A stretch of DNA of 64,000 nt. Source: Linnemannia hyalina. Lineage: Eukaryota; Mortierellomycota; Mortierellomycetes; Mortierellales; Mortierellaceae. Below are positions 25,797 to 37,831 of the stretch, in pieces. Both the position numbers and the translations under genes were made by a program. The DNA is taken from contig JAHRHY010000024.1 in NCBI GenBank assembly GCA_019671135.1, positions 186,001 through 250,000 of the forward strand. The letters run 5' to 3'. The notes under the pieces were generated by a model. The model was not told the origin of the DNA, searched no databases, and saw only the letters and a list, made by a program, of their open reading frames with translations. The stretch's first letter is position 1. The number at the start of each line of letters is the position of its first letter.

Positions 25797-26706
25797 CTAA
25801 GGAGCCAAGGCTATGGCCTTGATCTCAATGAGGAGCTTAGGCTAGATGGACGCACGGGAATGGAAGAAGAACGAACAGAGTGTGTTAGTAACTGCGACAA
25901 ATTGGCATTGAAAATAATACAAAAAAACCGTAGCAAAGTCGAAATGAAGATGTAAGCGGAGGAGGAGGAGGAGGAGGAGGAGGAGGGGAGCTTACAGAGG
26001 GCAAAGTCAGGACTCCGACGCAGGTTCTCGATGGACCGGTCTCGGCATCAAAGTACTCGTTATAGACCTGACATATCAGTGAAATTAGTGGCAAAACAAT
26101 AGGTGTTAGAAGTGATCAATCAAATTGATCAGCGCTTCGATCGGTAGCTGATAGTGTTGTTCTGATCCCGACTAGTTGGTAGATAGTTGTTATTGTTGTA
26201 CCTGGTTCATGGCACCATAATCCTTCATGTTAGTGAGGAAGATGGTCATGTCGACAATGTTGGCAAGCGAGGCGCCCTTGGACTGGAGGATCACATTGAT
26301 GCTATTTTGGGATGAAGGGAGAGAAAGGTCAGGCAAGAGCGGATGGTTGGCAATCCGCTGCAATGATTCTGTGAAAGAGGCAATCGAACCGTACTTTTCG
26401 ATGACGGCCTTGGTCTGGGACTTGATATCGAGCTCGAAGGTACCGTCCGCATTTTCCTTGACACCCTCGTACCTAGCAAGTCCATACAATAATGGTAGTA
26501 ATATCAGTTGGGGGAGCACTTGCTGAAATGCTAACCGTGAGAACAATTATTTTTTTTTTGGAATAAGAAAAAAGTTACGTGTTGTCGAGGCGGCGGGAGG
26601 AGATGCCAGAGACGTAGATCATTCCATTGGCGATGCGGCCATGGGGGTAGTGAGCCAGAGCCTGGGCACGGTCCTTAAGGATGATGGGAGTTCCGTTGGT
26701 AGCCAT
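25797..26706 (-). CDS. RidA/YjgF/UK114 family enamine-imine deaminase-like protein
   Basis: Family members hydrolyse reactive enamine/imine intermediates of PLP enzymes or act as aminomuconate-type deaminases (family knowledge). Exons 26706-26579, 26472-26202, 26067-25996, 25841-25797 join in frame to 171 aa, longer than the usual ~130. Visible features: ANGMIYVSGISSRR near the N-terminus (the G-x-YVSG strand), LANIVDMTIFLTNMKDYGAM as the conserved D-x-x-x-x-x-VFL-x-D/N-like segment, and GPSRTCVGVLTLP, which places the catalytic-type Arg and the RT-x-VGV strand. The C-terminus is LLIEIKAIALAP. No mitochondrial presequence is evident. Intron 3 contains a GGA microsatellite. Divergent from Vps23 with 630 bp between start codons. 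Substrate cannot be deduced. Confidence 0.9.
25957..25987. repeat. GGA trinucleotide microsatellite in RidA intron 3
   Basis: About nine to ten GGA units on the + strand, inside the intron between 25995 and 25842. Coordinates approximate. Confidence 0.8.
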
Positions 26707-27335
26707 TGTTTTTGTGATGTTGGTTGTTGAGTTGGAGGGGAGGAGGGAGGTTGAGTGGGGGTGATGAGAGTGGGGAGGAGGAGAGTGGGGAGGAGGAGAG
26801 AAAAAAAAAAGGGACAGGGTGCCACTGTGGATTCTTAAATAGGGTATGACCTCTTAAGCAAAGAACTCGTCAGTCATCGTTTCGCAAGGGTATCGATGGC
26901 ATTTGTGTTCTTTGACCATGGTTTTATTGATCAATTGACCAGGGATGATGTTAGCCATGTCTCCCCTCTACGAGCAGGTACTTGGGTGCAAAGGAATAAC
27001 GAAAGAAAGAAGACGTGTAGCATAGTTATGACCATATGCGTGAAAAGTGACCATGTCGTCGCGTTCGTTCTGTCGTTCAATTCAATGAAATCCCTCTTGG
27101 CGCACAACCCAATTCTTCGATTCGATATCCTCAGCCAGTCAGGCCCACATCACCATTCAATAATGCACAATAGTTTTTCCACTCCTTTGTGTTTGCTCTC
27201 ACTCTTTTTACACTTTTACACTTTCCCCTCTTTGCTTCTTCCTTTTCCTTTTCCATTGCTGGACGCCACCATCGACAACCCACTCACACAGCACACTCAC
27301 TCATACACACAACAACAACAACAACAACTGCCAAC
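26707..27335. other. Shared divergent promoter, RidA and Vps23
   Basis: 629 bp between two start codons. The RidA side is GAGG-rich on the + strand (CT-rich leader for RidA). The Vps23 side is CT-rich and ends in ACACAACAACAACAAC before ATG. No ORF. Confidence 0.6.
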
Positions 27336-29429
27336 ATGGATCCAGAGATTGCAGGATGGCTCCAAAGCGTCCTCAGGACTATCGGCGTATGTTAACTCTT
27401 CCTGTCTTCTTGTCACGCACCCACTTACGCCAAACCCCATGCCAGCGTCACACCATCTGACCATGCTCACTCTCCTTGTCAGACTGGCAAGCATGCAACC
27501 TATCATGGCGTAACAAACTACAAGACAGACAGGACATCAGACAACTAACCTCTCTACACCTTCGTCATTCATTGACCATGCAATTCGACGCACATAGTAC
27601 CAACACAGGGACCGGATGTATGCTGATGTCGAGTCAGTGTTGAGACTCTTTCAAAACTTCCTTGTGCCCAAGGCAGAAACTTACAGTATGACGTGTTCCT
27701 ATGCTGCCTTTTGCTTCCCGAGCGAGCCACGCTGAAACTTAACGCAAAGAAAGCACTCCTACTGACCTCTCTTTCCTTATCTTGGCACTTTTTAGCCCAC
27801 GATGATGGACGCTCGCAACTACTGTTATCGCTCATTGGCACCGTACCGATCGTCTATCAGTCGGCGACATACAACATCCCGGTCGCATTTTGGTTACCCA
27901 CCTCATACCCTTCAGTGGCGCCCATAGTCTTTGTGACCCCAACAGCATTGATGCTCGTCAAGGCAGGAAAATATGTCGACATCAGTGGACGATGCTACCA
28001 CCCTTACCTCGCCTACTGGAGCAACAGGAGCGATGTGAGTGTTTCCATCTACACAAACCTGTGTCTGTCATGCGGCGTGAGAACAGTACAGTGTGCTCGA
28101 GGACACATGAAACACAAAGAACACAAGGATACGGACACGCTTTGCTAACGACGGGGTCAAATCTTTCTGTATTTTTTCTCCTTTGTTCCTTAGTCCAACC
28201 TTGTGGAACTCATCGGCATCATGCAAGGCGTCTTTTCTCAAGAACCGCCAGTCTATGCCAAATCCAACACCTCTTCTCAGCAGCAGCAGCAACAACAGCA
28301 ACAACAACAGCAGCAACAACAGCAGCAGGCCAGCCCAACCATCGGAGGAGGATACCCTTCACCCACCACATCTGTAAGCGACAATTACCTGGATTGCACA
28401 CTGAAGAATCGTCAGTGTAGACCGTTTTATGCATAGGATGAATGTGCTTGATATTAACAGCACTGCCCCATTGGATTTATCTCCAACGGAATAGTTGAGA
28501 CCAGCACCTCCAATTTTGTCATACACGCCAAGACAAACCAACTCATCCGCCATGTCGTCGTCACAACAACAACCCTCCGACCTCTCTCAGCAACAGCAAA
28601 ATCGATACCCTACACCTTCCAACTTTGGACTGTCGACCCAACAACTCACCCCACAACAGGCACAGCTCTACACCAAACTCCAGTCAGCGCTTTTGGAGTT
28701 CAACACGGCATCGTCCCGCGAAATGGATAACCTTGTCAATGTCAACAAGCAACTCAATGATGCCGAAAACAGGACCAAAGCCGAGCTTCTGAGTCTCAGA
28801 GACCTTAGTGTAAAGCAAACGCATTCCCTTGGGGTTTATGACATCGCTAAGGCGTTTTTTTCCCATACAAAAGAACACAGGACTAACGGCCATTCTCATT
28901 TCATTTAAACTATAGACCAAGATTCAGCACAATATCGTGACGCTGAACAGATGCACTGAGCAGCTGAACGTCAAGATTGAACAGATCAGGACGTGGCCAG
29001 AGGAGCCAGTAGACGAGATTATTTGCGGCAGCAGTGTCGTTCACAATCAGTAAGAGACCTTGCTCTCATCTCCATACCTCTGTCATGGATGCATACCTTC
29101 ACAGCTGTGCTCACGGACCTACCACTGACTCCCCTTTTACGTTCTTCTTGGTGGTATCTAGACTTTTTGAGTTGGTAGCAGAAGAGATTGCGATCGAAGA
29201 CACCATCTACTATCTCGACCAAGCACTCAGCCAGGACAAAGTCGAGCTGAACGCCTATATGAAGGTGAGATCTAGTTATCTGTAGCCGCGTGTCCATTTT
29301 CAGGCATTGAACAATTATTAACCGTTCTTTTGTTCTATTGCATAGCATGTTCGGAACTTGTCAAGGGAGCAGTTTATGAAAAAGTCACTGATCAAAAAGG
29401 TGAAGACCCAGCTTGGACATGTAGAGTAG
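27336..29429 (+). CDS. VPS23: ESCRT-I subunit Vps23 (TSG101 homologue)
   Basis: Recognises ubiquitinated cargo at endosomes and starts ESCRT assembly (family knowledge). Exons 27336-27386, 27598-27685, 27796-28034, 28194-28373, 28495-28809, 28916-29049, 29162-29264, 29346-29429 join in frame to 397 aa. Residues 1-~150 are the catalytically dead UEV domain: MDPEIAGWLQSVL, DRMYADVESVLRLF, THDDGRSQLLL, then TVPIVYQSATYNIPVAFWLP and PIVFVTPT, without an active-site Cys. A poly-Gln tract of about 17 (28278-28328) and a Pro/Ser/Gln linker follow. Next is a coiled coil (~225-330: LQSALLEFNTASSREMDN and on). The C-terminal steadiness box is AEEIAIEDTIYYLDQAL, ending KKVKTQLGHVE. Eight exons is the densest intron structure after the ABC transporter. 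Confidence 0.95.
28278..28328 (+). repeat. CAG/CAA tract coding poly-Gln in Vps23
   Basis: Mixed CAG/CAA run coding about 17 Gln, between the UEV domain and the coiled coil. Mixed codons should limit slippage. Confidence 0.9.
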
Positions 29430-30798
29430 AGAGGTTCATGTCATCTCCGACTATAAAAAAAAACAAACAAATAAGCAAGCAAGAACAAAAACATACCATG
29501 TCCCGCGTTAGTTTTATGGCGGTGCATGTCAACGGTTGATTGGATGATAGCGCCAATGGGCATGTATGCGGTCGGTGTCCGGCCCATGACAGTGCGTAGT
29601 TTATTACTCCGCATATACAGAGGCATGGCATGCAAACAAACAAGCAAGCAAGCGAAGGACAGCATGTTATATATACCGTTCAAGCTTTCACAAGAGAAGA
29701 GGGGAATGGCAACAACACTTGTTTTATTTGGAGCCCGTTTTTTTTTCTTCATCCTGCCCTCTGCCCCTTGTCATCGTTTTCCTTTTCCCATTCCTCATTT
29801 TTCCTAGCCTTCTCTCTGTTCTGTGTTCTCGCCTCAACCCCACCAAACTCTATTGAGTTCGAGTATGTCAGCAGGGCGTATTATATATGCTCGTTGTGGT
29901 AGTCCGTGGAAAGGCGAAAGTGGCGGCAAGAGTGATGTGATACTACTACTCCTTTTCTAAGGAACACCCGCAAGTACTTCTAGTCGTGGCTGATTCAGGA
30001 ACAGGAGGACCAAGGTACTTTTTGCAGAGAGTGCAGTTGGAATGTTTTCGTGTGAGGCGTGATAATCGTTGAGAACGTGAACAGGTGTTGAAGAAAGGGA
30101 AAAGGCGGGAAAGAGAGAGAGAGAGGGACAGAGAGAGGGTAGGAGTGAAGAGGATGGTAGATGGTATCAGCAACAATGAAGAAGAAGTCAAGAAGAAGAA
30201 AAAGAGGACGTGAGAAGAAAGAGATGGGAGTGCAAAAGGCACGTCACTTTTTTCGAGAAGGGGACCGAGGAGTATTTTTGGCGCCCTTTTTTTCGTTCTC
30301 AAAAGATTTCTTCTTTTTCCTTCTTCCGCACTCCACTCCACTCCCTCCTCCTCACAGGTAAGCAACAAACAAGCTGTTATAGATTCAAAAAAAACTCATC
30401 CTCATCCTCATCGGAAGCAACATACTCGACAGACAACGACACAGCGCAGAGGAAGGAAGAACGAACCATGAAACAACAACAAACAACTCGCTCTCATCAC
30501 CTTCATCGGAACAACGGAACCCACTCGGTTTATTATTGGCGTGTCGCGTCTCATCGCGAAGATCATCAGGGGCAGCAAAAACACATACACCCCTCTTCGG
30601 AGTCGCGGGAAGAGATGGATCTACTTTAGACCCGTTTTTCTTTCTTTCTTTTTTTTTTTTTTTTCTTCATCGCGCTCAACAACAGCAAGGAACAACGAGG
30701 AGAACTCACAGGAGAAGAAGGAACAACAAAGGCAACGGAAGACTAACTATCCAGCTTTTCTCTCACCACTACTCCACCATGATAATAGATCTAATACA
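29430..30798. other. Vps23 3' flank and VDAC promoter/leader
   Basis: 1.37 kb with AACAAACAAATAAGCAAGCAAG-type simple sequence (29460-29480, 29634-29653), a GA-rich block (30108-30240) and T-runs (30286-30320, 30640-30664). The part nearest the VDAC start is A-rich with AACAACAAC strings, as expected for a leader of a highly expressed gene. ORFs here are composition artefacts. Confidence 0.55.
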
Positions 30799-32299
30799 AT
30801 GGCTTTCACCACCATCCCCGTTCCCTTCGCTGACGTCGGCAAGTCCGCCAACGACCTCCTCGGCAAGGACTTCCCCGTCGGACAGACCAAGCTCGAGCTC
30901 AAGACCGTTGCCCCTAACGGAGTCGTACGTTTTCTTTTGCTCTTTGTTGTTTCTGGGTGTTTTTGCTTTGTTTGTTCGTTGCCATGCCATGCCCCCACCC
31001 CGTCCTTGCTGTGCTTTACCTTCGGAACAGAAGGGGGTGATTGTTGCCCGAGGATGCAAACAAGGGTAGCATCGTATTGGACCGAAGAAAAAAGAGAAAA
31101 AAGAGAAAAAAGCGTGTATGTACGAATGAGTGTTTGACTTGATAGGACAACGACCACTAACCATTCTTTTTTTTTCTCTTTTCTTCCTTTTGTTCAACCT
31201 ATTATGTTGTTACCAACCTGGCTGCCTGTGTCCATGTTATGCCTTCAAAAATGACGACATATCTTTTCTGGATGGTCCAACTTGCCGTCTCTTGTCTGGC
31301 TCTGATACTGCCTTTCTATTTCTCTGACTCGTCCTCCATCCTCCGTCTTCCGTGGCGCAATGTTTTATTTTGTGTTCCTGTGATCGCGTCTTTTCGGAAT
31401 AATCCTCGTCTCACGGTCACCTCCTGTCACAACAACATATCGACACATGCAACACACAACATCCAACATACAACATACAACATACACCGTACCCATTCGA
31501 TTACAATTACAATTGACATCCCTCAAAACAGACCTTCAACGTTCTCGGTAACCAGGACAACAAGTCGGGAGCCATCAACGGTGAGCTCAAGACAAAGTAC
31601 GTCGACTTCAAGAACGGCTTGACCGTCACCGAGGCCTGGACCACCGGCAACCTCCTCACCACCCAGATCGAGCTCGAGAACAAGGTCGCCAAGGGCTTGA
31701 AGTTGGACATCACCGGAGGCTTCCTCCCCTCCGAGGGCAAGAAGAACGCCAAGGTCGGCGTCCAGTACAAGAAGCTCGGCTTCAACACCCGCGCCTACCT
31801 CGACCTCTTCAAGGGCCCCACCTTCACCGGTGATGTCGTCGTCAGCCGTGACGGCTTCATCTTCGGAGGTGACCTCGCCTACGACGTCGGTGGATCTTAC
31901 ATCACCCGCTTCGCCGCCGCTGCCGGTTACACCGCCCCCGAGTACTCTGTTGCTCTCCACGCCCACAACTCGTTCAAGGTCTTCTCGGCCTCGTACTACC
32001 ACCGCATTAACGCCGATCTCGAGGTCGGTGCTAAGGGTGTCTGGGACTCCAAGGCTGCCCCCGCCTCTGCTGAGAAGGGTCACGCCAAGGCCCCCGTTGC
32101 CCTTGAGGTTGGTGCCAAGCTCTACCTCGACCGCGATGCCTTTGTCAAGGCCAAGGTCAACAACGCCGGTGTCCTCGGTCTCGGATACACCCAGGCTCTC
32201 CGCAAGGGCATCAAGGTCTCTGTCGGTGGTCTCTTTGACACCACCAAGTTGAACCAGGCTGCCCACAAGGTCGGCGTCTCCTTCGTCTTTGAGGCATAA
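30799..32299 (+). CDS. POR1: Voltage-dependent anion channel (mitochondrial porin)
   Basis: 19-strand beta-barrel of the mitochondrial outer membrane that passes ATP/ADP and other metabolites (family knowledge). Two exons, 30799-30924 and 31532-32299, join in frame to 297 aa, a typical porin length. The N-terminal helix region is VPFADVGKSANDLLGKDFPVG. Alternating hydrophobic strands follow throughout, and the C-terminus GGLFDTTKLNQAAHKVGVSF ending FVFEA matches the eukaryotic porin signature region. Codon use is strongly biased to C-ending codons (AAG, CTC, GCC, GGC), more than in most neighbours, which suggests high expression. The single 607-bp intron is long for this window and sits after residue 42. 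AATAAA lies 65 bp past the stop. Confidence 0.96.
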
Positions 32300-33137
32300 A
32301 TGGCTTTCTCTTCTTAGTTTCTCTCTTCATCTCAATTTTCTTTCTTTCATTGCGCCCATCTGTAATAAAATAAATCCGCTTGAATAGACACTGCTTCAGC
32401 CATGTTAATTGCTATTGGAAGGTCATTGGTTGTTTACTATCCATCTAGCAAGCATAAATAGTTACAAAGGTCCTCATAGGTGTGTAATCCAGAAACGTTT
32501 GCCTATTTGCTTGTTCATTGTTCGCGAATTCGGAGCAGACGTGGATTCGCTCAGAGGCTAGGATGTTGTTTTATGAAGAAACAATGAGGACACGAAAGTG
32601 AGGTAGAAGAAAAGCTGTTCTTGTTCAATGAGGTTATGAACCGAGGTGTGATTGTCGGTGCGAGATGCTTACTTTGTTGTTGTTGTTTTTCTGTCAACAA
32701 TAGAAGAAATATGGGGGTGTGTGCATGGAAATAACCTCCCACACATCCACTGTCCAATGTCACCTCTAGTCGAGACAGACCCTGCCTGGTTATTGCAGCC
32801 ATCCAACCACAGACAAGTCCCCCCAACGGGCCGATGGATTCAGACACAAACGACGCAACCACTCCCTCCTTTCGCTCAGTTCCCACATCACTTATGTGCG
32901 CACAGTCAATTCCCCTATTGCTCACCCACTCACTTACACTTTAGACGTCTTACTTTTCTTCCTTCTTTTCTCTTCTTTCTTTTTAGTCCACTCTTTCTTC
33001 ATTCCCCTTTCACCTTTCGTCTTCTTCCTTCCATCCTCCCTCTTGGTGATTCCTTCCCTCCCCTCTCTTTCGTTCACATCCCTACATTCCGCATTACCCT
33101 TTTCTTCTTTACACACAGTCACTTTCGCCTTTCCTCA
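32300..33137. other. VDAC 3' flank and ABC transporter promoter
   Basis: 838 bp. The porin poly(A) signal is at the left. The right 250 bp (32940-33137) is almost pure pyrimidine on the + strand, a CT-rich leader ending at the transporter ATG. No gene seen. Confidence 0.55.
32364..32369 (+). terminator. Poly(A) signal for VDAC
   Basis: AATAAA about 65 bp downstream of the porin stop codon, in TGTAATAAAATAAATCC. Confidence 0.6.
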
Positions 33138-36100
33138 ATGGCGCCAGTTTTCAGTCTGCCCCTGGGCCTGCACAAAAAGCCCCGGTCAACGCTCGCAGGA
33201 ATCTCCTTCCTCCTCGCATACGTCATCCTCCGTCGCCAACAAACCCGCACCAAACGCCGTGCCCGTCGTGCCGCTGCTGCTGCAGGAAAGGATGGTGTAG
33301 GAGCAGCAGGTGCAGGTACAGGGGAGAAGGGAGGAGTGAAGGCAAGGAGGGTTGGGGTCGATAAACATTTCTTGGAGCAGTTGAAGAAGTTGTTGCCGAT
33401 TTGTATTCCGGGTTTTGCGAGTAAGGAGGCGGCACTTTTGGCTGCCCTTGCTACCATCTTGATCGCCAGGTAACTTTTCTAGGAAAGAGTTGAATGGTTG
33501 ATGAATAGACAAGCTGTGGACTGTGGAGTGGGGTTGTTATTTTGTAATGAGACAGACCCCCCGCTCCTGGCCCCTGGCTGGTTTGCGGAGTTGAGTGACG
33601 GCCGTTGGTTGGGTCAATTGAGTTCTATTAACGGTCTCCTCTTTATATCTCTCGATCATTGGATTTGACGATGTAGAACGTGGTTGGATGTCTGGTTCTC
33701 GGGGTTGAACGGTGCGGTCGTCAAGGCGATCGTGTCCCGGGACCGCAAGAAGTTCATTGCCAACGCCATTATTGAGTTTGGCCTTATGATGGTAAGAATC
33801 AATCTTCCTTGCTTCTTTTGCTTTTTGATTGCAATTGGGATTGGTTTGCTTGCACTGCGTGGTAGTAATGGGAGAGAATGGTTGCATGATGGGGATGATA
33901 TGGTGTTGTGTACTGTGGGTGCTTGGATGCATAGAAAAGCAAGGGCGACGGAATGAAGAAAGGGAAGAAGGCAACGGAGATTGCACATCATCACATGGAT
34001 AGAGAAATCGATGTTCATTCTTATTTGCTGGCGACTTCCTGGGGTCTGTTATATATTTACGTTGTACATTATATTTGCTGTCCGTGTACGACAAACTAAC
34101 GCATGGACAAAACTAACGCATGGACATGCCATTCGGTATTTTCTTTCTTTTTTTCTTTGCGTGCATTATTATCGTCCATAGTGGCCCATGAGTGTGGTCA
34201 ACAACTCGCTCAAGTTCACCATCAGTGCCCTCTCACTCTCCTTCCGCGAGCGTCTCACCAAGGTAACGACGACTCTGATACGATATGATAGTGACATGTT
34301 CATCGTGCTAGCCACAGACACCATACTCATCAACGACATCCTTCCTTGGCGACCCATTGAACGAAATAGTTTGCACATAACCAGTACTTGGATGGAATCA
34401 CGTTCTACAAGATCTCCAACATCGACAACCGTATCCAGAACGCCGATCAGCTGTTGACTCAGGACATTGACAAGTTTGCAGACAACCTCAGTCACTTGTA
34501 CTCGGACATTGCCAAACCCCTGGTCGATATCGTCCTCTTTGCCTACAAACTTGGAGAAGCCATGTAGGCACACAGACCGTTTGTCATTTTAATGAAGGTG
34601 TTTTTTTATGAGAGTTTGCTGAGATGGAGGCTAACGCTACGCACTTGGTTGTTTTCAATTGGAATTATATAGCGGAGGAGAGGCACCCTTCTACATGATC
34701 GGATACTTTTTCTTGTCTGGTGTCATCCTCCGTGCCCTCTCGCCTCCCTTCGGCAAATGTAATTAGTCCACTGCTTCCACTTTCTCATCAATCGATACGC
34801 GTTCGACATACTTTGTTCGCTCACAGGAATGACTAACGACCATCCTTACCCTTTATCAATATGAAATATAGACACGGCGATCGAACAAAAGTTGGAGGGA
34901 GACTTCCGGTTTGCCCACTCACGTATTATCGCTCACTCGGAGGAGATTGCATTCTACAACGGCGCCGAACGTGAGAAGGAGGGCGTCAACACTAGCTTTG
35001 ACAAAATTGCGCGCCATGTCCGCAAGGTCTACTCGATGCGCTTCGCCAATGGTATCTTGGACTCTGTCCTTGTCAAGTACTGTGCTACCATGACCGCCTA
35101 CTAGTAAGTTCTCCTTGTCACTTCTTTGGAGCCTTTGTTCATTTGGCCACGAATTGCAAGCTTTGCTGGAGGGAGCTGACTGACCTATTGTTCTTGTTAC
35201 CTCTTCCTAGTCTCTTGGCACGCCCAGTCTTCGACCCTGCCTACGGTATACTGCCAGTTCCACTCGAATGTGAATGAAATGCACATCACTCCCACTTTTT
35301 ATTGACAAGGACTAACGTGTTTTTGTCTTTCTCTATGTTCATAATAGCCACGGAGCATATGGGTCGTGTTTCGGCTGATCCCACCAAGATTGTCGAGGAC
35401 TACTCCAGGAACTGTAAGTCTCTCAAAAATGTGCCTCTTTGAATCAAATGCGACCAAAAACAAAGGCTTGTTCCTTATTTGCGGAGATAACTAATCACTC
35501 TTACTATCGCGACATATTGAAATAGCGGGATACTTGGTGAACTTGTCACAGGCTGTGGGTCGTTTGATCCTCGCAGGACGCGATTTGACCCGTTTCGCAG
35601 GATACACCTCTCGAGTCTCGGAGCTCTTTGAGGTCCTGGACGATATCAAGAAGGGCCGTTATGAGAGGACTATGGTTGCCAAGGCTGATGGTGCTTCGTC
35701 CCAGAGTGCTAGTGTCAACACAAATGACTTGAAGGGCAGGGTTGTGACCCAGGATGGCGTGATTGTGTTTGACAAGGTGCCTATTGTCACGCCCAATAAT
35801 GATATTCTGGTCAAGGAGCTTAGCTTCAAGGTCACCCGTGGAACTGATGTTATTATCGCCGGACCCAATGGTAAGTCTTTTGTTGTTGTTTTTGGATTGT
35901 AGAAGAAAGTACAGATGGAGACAGCCAAGAAGGAGCCATTGAAACTCATACAATGCCGTCTCTCTACCAACGTGTGAAAATAGGATGCGGAAAGTCATCG
36001 CTGTTCCGTATTTTGGGCGATTTGTGGCCACTGTTCGGAGGCACGGTGACCAAGCCCCACCCCTCGAAGCTGTTCTACGTGCCTCAGAAGCCTTACCTGG

Positions 36101-36754
36101 CCTTGGGAACCTTCCGTGACCAAGTTATTTACCCCGATACCAGGAAGCAGGCTCTTTCTAAGGGGTTCACGGATAAGAAGCTTGTTGAACTGTTGAGTGT
36201 TGTTCATTTGGGATATTTGATTGACCGTGAGGGTGGGTGGGATTCTGTCCAGGACTGGGCTGATGTGTAAGTTTTTCGACTTTTTTTTTTTTTTTTTGGT
36301 GGCGCGTTTTGAGTGATATGGTTAGTTGCTGAAAGTACTCAATATTAACGCGTCCCCCTTTTTTTTTTCTTTTTCCTTTTGTACGAATTATAGCCTTTCG
36401 GGAGGAGAGAAGCAGAGGGTAGCAATGGCACGTCTCTTTTACCACCGGCCCCAATTCGCAATCCTGGACGAATGCACCTCCGCGGTCAGTATTGACGTCG
36501 AAGGGATCATGTACGAACACGCCCGGGCGTCCGGAATCACACTTTTTACGGTCTCGCATCGCCCGTCCCTGATCCGGTATCACGAGTACCTGTTGCGGTT
36601 TGATGGCGAGGGCAATTACCAGTTTAGGAAATTGGGAAAGGAGGATGTGCAGCAGACTGCGTTTGGGTTTGGGCATGGCAAGACGAAGAAGATTCGCAAG
36701 TTGGAGGATGAGGTTGCGGAGGGTGAGGATGCTGACACGGAGAACAGCGTGTAA
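33138..36754 (+). CDS. Peroxisomal fatty acyl-CoA ABC half-transporter (ABCD family)
   Basis: Imports long-chain acyl-CoA into peroxisomes for beta-oxidation, working as a dimer (family knowledge). Eleven exons: 33138-33469, 33677-33791, 34182-34262, 34385-34563, 34673-34758, 34872-35103, 35211-35245, 35348-35413, 35526-35870, 35984-36266, 36394-36754; 704 aa in frame. A basic N-terminus (peroxisomal targeting region) is followed by a transmembrane domain (~75-430) with [39 protein letters not shown], and the EAA-like loop [14 protein letters not shown]. The nucleotide-binding domain has Walker A GPNGCGKSS (split by intron 9), signature [13 protein letters not shown], Walker [11 protein letters not shown] and H-loop SHRPS. 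All catalytic motifs are intact. The Lys/Glu-rich tail is low complexity. Fungi usually have two such subunits (Pxa1/Pxa2); which one this is cannot be said. Confidence 0.95.
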
Positions 36755-36893
36755 AATTGAGGAGGGGGTGAAAAAGTATAGTGTGGGCTTGGATAAAAGA
36801 CTTTTGATATATTTTTTTTATATTGTGGTCTTTTTTTTCTAACAAAGAATATTAAAAAACCCCCCTCAGCAAAAGAATCACCTCACCTCTTGA

Positions 36894-37112
36894 TCAACCA
36901 CAATTGATCGTGAAAACAGCACCCTCCTGACCAAGATGAACGTTCAATCTCACGGCACGATAATCACCAGTCTTTAACTCATTAGGACGTACAGTCCTTC
37001 GTATAGGAAAAGTGTCATCGTAGCGTTTGAGTGTGGCCGGATCGAGGCTGTTGGGGTAGTTGGGGACGAGTCTTCGGCCTTTCAAGAGCGGCAACCATGC
37101 ATTGGCGCGCAT
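36894..37112 (-). CDS. Putative peptidase inhibitor, I78-like
   Basis: Short (72 aa from the first in-frame ATG). The C-terminal half, LKTGDYRAVRLNVHLGQEG then VFTINCG, resembles the I78 inhibitor core (DYR-x-x-RLN-x-x-L-D and a closing Cys-Gly). The same frame is open upstream to about 37225 and encodes an Ala/Thr/Pro-rich stretch ending EADCS; its Cys would be the expected disulphide partner of the terminal Cys, so the real protein probably starts further upstream. No ATG lies in that open stretch before an in-frame TGA, so an upstream exon (acceptor candidate CCTCAG near 37196) is likely. Target protease unknown. It lies 140 bp from the convergent transporter gene's stop. Confidence 0.5.
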   Translation of the reverse strand: MRANAWLPLLKGRRLVPNYPNSLDPATLKRYDDTFPIRRTVRPNELKTGDYRAVRLNVHLGQEGAVFTINCG

Positions 37113-37225
37113 GGAGCAGTCTGCTTCAGTGACGGGGACTACTGGTGTGGCGCCTTGGACGGCTGGTGGAGCTGCGGTGGTGGCTGAGGGCGTGAGGGCG
37201 AAGTAGGCAACCGTGTCATTCGATT

Positions 37226-37831
37226 GTCCACGTCAGTACACCACGCCCCCGTCTTCTCATCGCGTCAAATAGTGCGGTTTTTTTTTCTAAGGAGAAGGCT
37301 CGATCAGGGCAATGAACATATACTTGGCGCGGAACCATCTACCTTCCTGGTAAAAGCACAAAGGGGAATGGGAGCGTTCAGGGGAGAGGCATGCTTGTCC
37401 AGCTAACAGAGCGCCCAAAAAAAAATGAGCCATCAGTCATCAAGAAGATGGGATCCAGGGGACATCCTTCAAACCAAAGACGCAGCTCTCCTCCCGAAGG
37501 GACAGCGCAATAGTCATAAGCACTTCGCGAGACGCCAGAAAAAACATGTTGCATAAAAAAAGAGGAAAGGAAATATCATCGCGACCAAGAAAGATGAGGA
37601 ACGAGGGGGGGAGCAACTCCGTGCAATCCCCAACCTTTCCTCTTTTCGTCACAAACCAGGACGCCTTGAAACAAAACAAAAACAGTTAAACAAGAGAAGT
37701 AAGATGGAGGGAAGTCAGAGAGCCAACTTTGTCTTGGGCTTCGCTGTTGTTCATTGTCTTTTTATTTTATACGTACATGTACATGGGGGATATAGGTAAG
37801 GGCATAAGAATACAAAAAGAGTTGGTGGTGT
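37226..37831. other. Spacer between I78-like gene and chitin deacetylase 1
   Basis: No supported gene. May include the missing 5' exon of the I78-like gene on the - strand; I found no clear signal-peptide exon. Several A/G-runs. Confidence 0.4.

Noticed and set aside
27386..27600. Extra small exon (27490-27509) in Vps23
   Set aside because: Would break frame; splicing 27386 directly to 27598 restores YQHRDRMYADVES in frame.
30541..31137. 198-codon ORF across the VDAC leader, first exon and intron
   Set aside because: Includes the true first exon in frame, but its upstream and downstream parts are leader and intron; conserved porin sequence begins at 30799.
31523..32266. 247-codon minus-strand ORF rich in Gly, Val, Asp
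   Set aside because: Exact antisense of the VDAC barrel exon; explained by its C-ending codon bias.
33537..34094. 185-codon minus-strand ORF
   Set aside because: Spans an intron-exon-intron segment of the ABC transporter on the opposite strand.
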